Assembly: GCF_022919135.1 (NCBI RefSeq) | Contig: NZ_CP095049.1 | Span: 5,899,001-5,963,000 of the forward strand | Origin: Hymenobacter cellulosivorans | GTDB lineage: Bacteria > Bacteroidota > Bacteroidia > Cytophagales > Hymenobacteraceae | DNA length: 64,000 nucleotides | Reading direction: 5' to 3' | Shown here: in pieces, positions 59,565-64,000 of the stretch | Layout of the letters: each line of letters starts with the position of its first letter | Numbering within the stretch: the first letter of the stretch is position 1 | Notes under the pieces: generated by a model | Told to the model about the DNA's origin: nothing | The model's input: only the letters and a program-made list of their open reading frames with translations | The model's database searches: none | Program-made: the position numbers and the translations under genes

Positions 59565-60116
59565 CTAAACAAACCGGCCCCCTAGCTTGAGCAGCTTCGG
59601 CCCCAAGTAGCCCAGCACCACCCCACCCAGGAGCCACTTCCACCAAGTGCTCGATGCTGGCGCTGTTACGGTACTGCCCTCTCCCGTAGCCGCAGCACCA
59701 CCCCGCTGGCCGGCCTTCGTGTTGTCGGTGGCCTGGTTCTGCTGGCCCACCTGCACCGGTGCCTCTGCCTTAGTGGCGTCGGTAGCGCTGGCCCCAGACC
59801 CAGTAGCCATGGTGCCCGGCTTGGTGGCCGTGGCCGCCGTGTTGCCGTTGCCCAGTTGGATGTTGATGGTGCTGTTCTTGATTTTGCCCGAGCTGCTGAA
59901 GGCGGCCCCGACTCTGGTAGCGGCTCGCTTGAAGAAGCCAGGCTTGTCATCCGGAGCAGACAAAGGATCTTGCTTCGGTAATGAGTCCGGCAGAGCATCG
60001 GGGGCCACCCCTCCTTGCATCGAGGGAGCAAGCATGCTCAGCAAGTCACTAGGCTCAGCATGACGGGAGGCGACGCAGCTGGCCAGGGCCAACGCGAGGA
60101 ATAGAAAGTAGCGCAT
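59565..60116 (-). CDS. Lipoprotein with C-terminal membrane segment; candidate u-spanin
   Basis: A 183-residue protein. N-terminus MRYFLFLALALAS then C gives an L-A-S-C lipobox (Cys14). The middle (about 25-150) is rich in Ala, Thr, Gly and Ser. The last 30 residues, STWWKWLLGGVVLGYLGPKL then LKLGGRFV, form one hydrophobic helix with a positive tail. Lipid anchor at one end and a membrane helix at the other is the layout of unimolecular spanins, which join outer and inner membranes at lysis. It closes the lysis-type gene cluster. No homology can be claimed. Confidence 0.6.
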   Translation of the reverse strand: MRYFLFLALALASCVASRHAEPSDLLSMLAPSMQGGVAPDALPDSLPKQDPLSAPDDKPGFFKRAATRVGAAFSSSGKIKNSTINIQLGNGNTAATATKPGTMATGSGASATDATKAEAPVQVGQQNQATDNTKAGQRGGAAATGEGSTVTAPASSTWWKWLLGGVVLGYLGPKLLKLGGRFV

Positions 60117-60120
60117 CAGA

Positions 60121-60579
60121 TTACAGTTTAGCGAGTAAGACAAGGCCCACGACCAACCAGGCTACAGCCGCGCCAGCCATTACCCAGCGCTGGGTACCGT
60201 CGAAATCGAAGCGGGCCGACGTGCTGTCGGATTGGTAGTTGAATTCGAACACGGCCCAGGCCTTGGCAAGGGTCTGCTCCCGAATCCAGACCCGACCGAA
60301 GTTGTAGGCCTCGTTGTGGAAGAGCGAAAAGCTCAGGGCGGCGGCAACAACTTCCCACAGCAGCCAGATGAGCCACACGGGCCAGCCCTCGACGGCACCC
60401 ACGCCCACCAGCACCGCATCGACGGCGGCCCCGAGGGCGGCTAGCACGGCCAGCACGCGCCGGGTCACCAGCGGCTGGTGCTCGTTCCACTTGAAGGAAT
60501 CAGCGCCCAGCATCCCGTAAAACAGTGCATCACAGAGCCCGTCCACGGCGGCGAACAGATTGTAGAGTAGCCAGAGCAT
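60121..60579 (-). CDS. Membrane protein in lysis module
   Basis: A 152-residue protein with about four hydrophobic segments (about 3-22, 40-62, 66-88 and 130-150) and a polar loop with FNYQSDSTSARFDFDGT. No family is seen. It begins 2 bases after the preceding gene ends and 4 bases separate it from the putative u-spanin, so they are co-transcribed. An accessory holin or superinfection protein is possible. Confidence 0.65.
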   Translation of the reverse strand: MLWLLYNLFAAVDGLCDALFYGMLGADSFKWNEHQPLVTRRVLAVLAALGAAVDAVLVGVGAVEGWPVWLIWLLWEVVAAALSFSLFHNEAYNFGRVWIREQTLAKAWAVFEFNYQSDSTSARFDFDGTQRWVMAGAAVAWLVVGLVLLAKL

Positions 60580-60581
60580 AG

Positions 60582-60770
60582 CTACTTCCGTTGGGCTCGA
60601 ATGCCCCGTATCAGGATGAACACCGAGGCCGCAGCGGCACCGAAGAAGAGCCCACCGGTGAACTGGCGGTAGGTCAGAAAGCCCGGGTGGTAATGCGTCA
60701 GCGACACGACGATGGCAATTACCCAGAGCAGGATGATGGGATAGGCGAAAGCAGGGATTGGCAGTTTCAT
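60582..60770 (-). CDS. Small two-helix membrane protein; candidate holin-like
   Basis: A 62-residue protein with two hydrophobic helices (PIILLWVIAIVVSLTHY and GGLFFGAAAASVFILI) and a positive C-terminus (RGIRAQRK). Size and two-helix form fit small phage holins or antiholins. It lies between the endolysin and the membrane gene, with a 2-base gap to the latter. Confidence 0.6.
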   Translation of the reverse strand: MKLPIPAFAYPIILLWVIAIVVSLTHYHPGFLTYRQFTGGLFFGAAAASVFILIRGIRAQRK

Positions 60771-60812
60771 AGAAAGGAAGTGAGAAGGTGAAATGGTGGA
60801 CTAGTGAAATGC

Positions 60813-61370
60813 TTAAGCGGCCACCTTGGGCACCACGCCGCCAGGCACGCCCAGGGCTTTGGCCGCTACCAGGAAGCGCCGCTCCCGGTCGGCCAGGCCG
60901 TTGGTGCCGCCGTTGATGCGCTTGGTGATGGTCAGAAAGAAGTTGCCGTCGGCCAGTTCATTCAGCCCCCGGCCTTTCCAGTACCAGCCGGCCGACAGCG
61001 CCGCGTACAGGGGCTGCTCGAGCAGCACGGGGTTGGCCACGAAGTCCACGCCGAAGGCCTGGCTCAGGGCGTAGTAATTGGCCCGGCCGGTAATCTGGAT
61101 CAGGCCCCGGCCCCGGAAGCGCACCCCGTCGCCGGGCATGACGTTGCCCAGGTCCTTGCGCCCTTCGTAGGCGGCTCCGGAAGCGTACTCGCGCACGGCA
61201 TCCAGGCCCACCGACTCGTGGCCGATCTGCGCCAGGAAGTGAGCAATGCGCAGCGCCGTGCTGATATTATAGCGGACCAGCGTGTCGTTGAGGGGTTTGA
61301 GAAACTTGTCGGCCTCAGCTGCCGTGCAGCCGGTCACGGCCGCCATCAGGAGTTGTTTAGTGAGCTGCAT
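60813..61370 (-). CDS. GH19 endolysin
   Basis: A 185-residue glycoside hydrolase family 19 lysozyme/chitinase-like enzyme. The catalytic pair is in HFLAQIGHESVGLDAVREYA (Glu) and ASGAAYEGRKDLGN (Glu); FRGRGLIQITGRANYYALSQ is the GH19 signature loop. There is no signal peptide, which fits a phage endolysin released by a holin. It cleaves peptidoglycan glycan bonds. The holin gene ends 12 bases upstream. Confidence 0.9.
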   Translation of the reverse strand: MQLTKQLLMAAVTGCTAAEADKFLKPLNDTLVRYNISTALRIAHFLAQIGHESVGLDAVREYASGAAYEGRKDLGNVMPGDGVRFRGRGLIQITGRANYYALSQAFGVDFVANPVLLEQPLYAALSAGWYWKGRGLNELADGNFFLTITKRINGGTNGLADRERRFLVAAKALGVPGGVVPKVAA

Positions 61371-61382
61371 ACTTGGGTACGG

Positions 61383-62000
61383 TTAGGGGGCCGGCACCAC
61401 GGGCGCCGGCTCGGTTGGGGTTTCGGGAGTTGGCTGCTCGGCCGCGGGCGTCACCCCTTGGGCCACGTCGACCAGAGCGGGGCCGTACTTGCTGTTGATG
61501 ATGGACTGCACGAAGGCTTGTATAATTTTGGGCAGCCCACCCTCGGCCACTTTCAGGGCCACCATCTTGCTGACGACCTTGCGCAGCTTGGTGGAAAAGA
61601 ACCAGCCGAAAATCAGGTCGGCCAGCATGTCGTAATAGGGGTAGCTGTTGATGGTGTTGCGCACCACGGTCAGCACCAGCAGCATAGCCATGAGCTTGCC
61701 GAAGATGCGCTCGAACTTGGCCCAGGTAACGGGCTCTTTCTTCACCTGTCGCGCGACCTTGATGCCGTACACTGTATTGGCTACTTCCAGGGCGGTGAGC
61801 ACCAGCAGGGCCAAGGGTGGGTTCCAGATCCATTTGGCGCAGAAGGCGACGATAGCAGCCAGCAGCGTGCCGCTGACCTGAATGCCAAACACGGGCAGCG
61901 TATAGGTTTTCAGGCCCAGCGCTGAGGCCGCGAAGTCCCGCACGCCCCGGAAGCCGAGGAGCTTGTAGAGCTCGGAAAGGGTGTGGAGGAGAAACTTCAC
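61383..62000 (-). CDS. Phage holin family protein
   Basis: A 205-residue membrane protein, GTG start at 62000 (MKFLLHTLSELYKLL). Hydrophobic helices at about 40-60, 62-80 and 105-120; VFGIQVSGTLLAAIVAFCAK, IWNPPLALLVLTALEVANTV and YDMLADLIFGWFF resemble toxin-secretion/phage-lysis holins of the holin_4_1 type. An Ala/Pro/Glu-rich tail follows. It would form the inner-membrane lesion for the endolysin. Confidence 0.82.
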   Translation of the reverse strand: MKFLLHTLSELYKLLGFRGVRDFAASALGLKTYTLPVFGIQVSGTLLAAIVAFCAKWIWNPPLALLVLTALEVANTVYGIKVARQVKKEPVTWAKFERIFGKLMAMLLVLTVVRNTINSYPYYDMLADLIFGWFFSTKLRKVVSKMVALKVAEGGLPKIIQAFVQSIINSKYGPALVDVAQGVTPAAEQPTPETPTEPAPVVPAP

Positions 62001-62070
62001 GGGAAGTATAGCAGAAGCCTACAGATAGTTGTCCGACTGCAGCGTTATCGGGTCACTTGCAGCAGCGGAT

Positions 62071-64000
62071 TTAGGCTGGCAAATCCACATAGTTGTCAGC
62101 AAAGAGTTTAGCTCCACGCACGGCGGAAATAACGCTGCCCCCAGGCAACGACACATCGAAGTAATAGGCGGCCCCCAAGGTTGGGGCTACTTGACGGAAC
62201 ACCTCTATTTCGTTGATGTACCACACCACATCGAACGGGTCAGACGCCTGGGCCCGCTCCATTTGAATCCGCATTTTCTGCCCGTTGGTGATAGGGAATT
62301 TTGTGCCTCCACTCAACCCCCGCCAGATTTGCACAAAGCCGGTTTCTGTAGCATCCAATGGATAAAAACCAAACTTGATATTGGCGCTAGTGGAGGGACC
62401 GGTCCGAGTGCGCGGGACGGGCAAATCATTCATACCAAACTGGAACCCTTTGTCGGCCTCGTTGTATACCGCTTCCACGCCCCCGCGCAGCAAGGAGCCA
62501 TCATTCGCTGGGCCGATAGCCTTATTGCTCACCGCGCCGCTGCCGTAGTACACCGATTCATCATCAATGATTACTTCGGTAGGCGAAGGAAAGGTGGCAT
62601 TAATAGGGTTCGTGAACGTAAACTCAAAGACCGGCGGGGCTACAGCGTACACCTGCTGCGCAATCTGCTCCAGCACGGGCCGGACGGTGGCTGCCATCAG
62701 CACCTGCCCCCGGCGAGCAGGGTGTACCTCATCCTGGAAATAGAACCGGTCAGTGGCCGGCTCCGTGAGTTCGGGAATCAGGTGGCTTTGCGCTACCCGC
62801 ACCGGCTTACCCAACTCGGCTTCCAAGGAGGGGCCCAGGGCAACAGCCCACTGCTGGAGCTGCTGGACGTAGGGCAGAATCGGGGTACTGGAGCCCTCGG
62901 CTACGCTGGCCGTATTGGTTTGCGTAATCAGCACCGCGCCGCCGCACTCGGGCAAGGCCAGCGCCTGCCGAACCATGTATTCGATGTCGGTCTTGGCCGT
63001 AGCCAGAGCATCATCCAGCGTTACGCCGTTAACAAGGGCGAAGGTCAGGTTATTGACTCCTAGTAAAACCCCGTACAAACAACCATCATACTCACCACTG
63101 GCTACCGCCTGCTGCATTGGGGAAAGAACCCGTTGTGCAAAGAAATTCCGGATCTGCGTGGTGGTAGCCCCGCTGATGGCCGTACCAGCCGGGCCTGTTG
63201 TGGGCGACACGCTCATGGACGTGTCCAGGGCGTCCCATGTAGCGTTCATCTGTCCCGCGTAGCCCTCGCCCGCGTTGAGCCCATACTCGGCCGTTTGGCT
63301 GTCGCCGCTGAGGAATGCCAGCAGGTTTTTATCACCCGTGTAGGCCGAGGTCAACGCCAGCACGGTGAAGGGCTTGGTTACCGTTGTGCCGCCTATGGTC
63401 AGGCTGGCCGTGCCTGCCCCGCTTGGCGCTCCAACGGGCACGGCCGCAGTGATGGCTGTGTTGCTCCAGGTCAGCACATCAAAATTGACCGCACCAATTT
63501 TCAGTGTACTTGTATTCTGGGTAGCGCCAAAGTTGCTCCCCTGAAATACGACCCGTCGGGCCTGCTGGCCGCTGGTGGGCGTGGCCGTATTAAGGGCCAG
63601 CACTGGAGCCGGCGCGGCATTCACCGTCACCAACACATCGTCGGTTTTGGTAGCACCAGCCGTGTCTGTTACCGTCAGGCGGAACTGATAGACTCCGGCT
63701 ACCAAGTTAGACACAACCGGCTGGGCTACAGCGCTGGGAACGCCAGTGGCCGTGTTTGGGCCCGTTATCTGCTTCCAGGCATAAGTTACAGACCCTTCTG
63801 CGTCGGAGCCAGAGCCCTGCAATACGACCGAATTGGAGGGCAGCGTGAGCGTAGTATCGGCCCCAGCGTTGGCCACAGGCAGCGTGTTTTCCGGCGCGGT
63901 AGCAACGCCGAAGATGATTTCAAAGGTTGCTGGAATCGTGTAGTTGGGTGTCGATGAACTGGAATGAATCCAGTAGCCAGAGCCAGGAACGAACTGAGCT
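62071..64000 (-). CDS. Large SGNH-hydrolase protein with PKD and IPT domains, partial
   Basis: At least 642 residues; the frame is open to the right edge of the window and so lacks its N-terminus. In order: a PKD-like domain (ANAGADTTLTLPSNSVVLQG, YQFRLTVTDTAG), an IPT/TIG domain (TPTSGQQARRVVFQGSNFGA), an SGNH-like hydrolase region (NLLAFLSGDSQTAEYGLNAG with the Ser, LYGVLLGVNNLTFAL, and FQDEVHPARRGQVLM with the Asp/His), then a C-terminal beta-sandwich. It is upstream of the holin and is probably a phage tail-fibre or cell-surface hydrolase. The N-terminus lies beyond 64000. Confidence 0.85.
   Translation of the reverse strand, partial: AQFVPGSGYWIHSSSSTPNYTIPATFEIIFGVATAPENTLPVANAGADTTLTLPSNSVVLQGSGSDAEGSVTYAWKQITGPNTATGVPSAVAQPVVSNLVAGVYQFRLTVTDTAGATKTDDVLVTVNAAPAPVLALNTATPTSGQQARRVVFQGSNFGATQNTSTLKIGAVNFDVLTWSNTAITAAVPVGAPSGAGTASLTIGGTTVTKPFTVLALTSAYTGDKNLLAFLSGDSQTAEYGLNAGEGYAGQMNATWDALDTSMSVSPTTGPAGTAISGATTTQIRNFFAQRVLSPMQQAVASGEYDGCLYGVLLGVNNLTFALVNGVTLDDALATAKTDIEYMVRQALALPECGGAVLITQTNTASVAEGSSTPILPYVQQLQQWAVALGPSLEAELGKPVRVAQSHLIPELTEPATDRFYFQDEVHPARRGQVLMAATVRPVLEQIAQQVYAVAPPVFEFTFTNPINATFPSPTEVIIDDESVYYGSGAVSNKAIGPANDGSLLRGGVEAVYNEADKGFQFGMNDLPVPRTRTGPSTSANIKFGFYPLDATETGFVQIWRGLSGGTKFPITNGQKMRIQMERAQASDPFDVVWYINEIEVFRQVAPTLGAAYYFDVSLPGGSVISAVRGAKLFADNYVDLPA

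Larger units (their letters stand above)
54210..64000. mobile_element. Probable prophage-like or integrated element, incomplete
   Basis: From the tRNA-Arg gene to the window end the gene set is accessory: umuDC, short orphan ORFs, BLUF, and a holin/endolysin group with membrane accessory genes. Gene density is lower and the 56-58.5 kb part is more AT-rich. No integrase, repressor, capsid or repeat of the tRNA 3' end is visible in the window, so the boundaries and even the phage nature remain inference. Confidence 0.55.

Noticed and set aside
1..64000. CRISPR array or restriction-modification operon
   Set aside because: No regularly spaced direct repeats, cas genes, methylase or nuclease motifs were found on either strand.

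Overview
The window looks like a chromosomal contig of a Bacteroidota bacterium, most probably Hymenobacter or a close relative in the Cytophagales. The evidence is the GC-rich coding sequence, repeated matches to the Bacteroidota promoter (-33 TTTG / -7 TAnnTTTG), a large outer-membrane beta-barrel receptor with an N-terminal carboxypeptidase-like domain, a protein with a probable type IX secretion tail, several OmpA-like lipoproteins, and gene content typical of that group (DUF4252, GbsR, YsnF/AvaK). Genus level is inference from protein character; no search was run.

Layout. 1-54 kb is ordinary chromosome. It starts with the 3' part of serS, then small zinc-finger and OsmC genes, and a PolX-GT9 pair in which PolX has lost its polymerase aspartates. 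Next come tandem small lipoproteins, an EVE protein, secreted proteins, an OmpA/TSP3 porin, PepP, a second GT9, an M16 peptidase, a stand-alone SRA-domain protein, an O-methyltransferase, a TonB-type receptor, two LysM wall proteins, a desaturase and DnaE (to 30.3 kb). From 30.4 to 45.6 kb lie two YsnF/AvaK proteins, a GbsR-SDR-membrane cluster with matching operators, thioredoxin, a frameshifted MORN/TonB gene, lrp, a tRNA-like non-coding RNA locus (36.5-36.8 kb), DsbD, HlyC/CorC, a gamma carbonic anhydrase, a radical SAM enzyme, an endonuclease III and two paralogous OmpA proteins. From 45.8 to 54.2 kb are accD, an OmpA/coiled-coil lipoprotein, a T9SS-type secreted protein, an MBL hydrolase, an SGNH lipase, metB, a VTT membrane protein and tRNA-Arg(ACG).

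Immediately downstream of tRNA-Arg the character changes: umuDC with palindromic operators, small orphan genes, a BLUF photoreceptor and then, on the minus strand, what reads as a phage lysis module. That module has a long SGNH/PKD/IPT protein cut by the window edge, a holin, a GH19 endolysin, two small membrane proteins and a lipoprotein with a C-terminal membrane segment that has the layout of a unimolecular spanin. No integrase is visible inside the window, so the element continues past 64 kb or has decayed.

Most transcription units end in strong hairpin-plus-T terminators, many of them bidirectional between convergent genes. The items most worth following up are the tRNA-like RNA with two tandem hairpins that share one 10-nt GGGTGGG loop, the polymerase-dead PolX, the paired GbsR operators, the putative u-spanin lysis cassette, and the homopolymer frameshift in the MORN/TonB gene.
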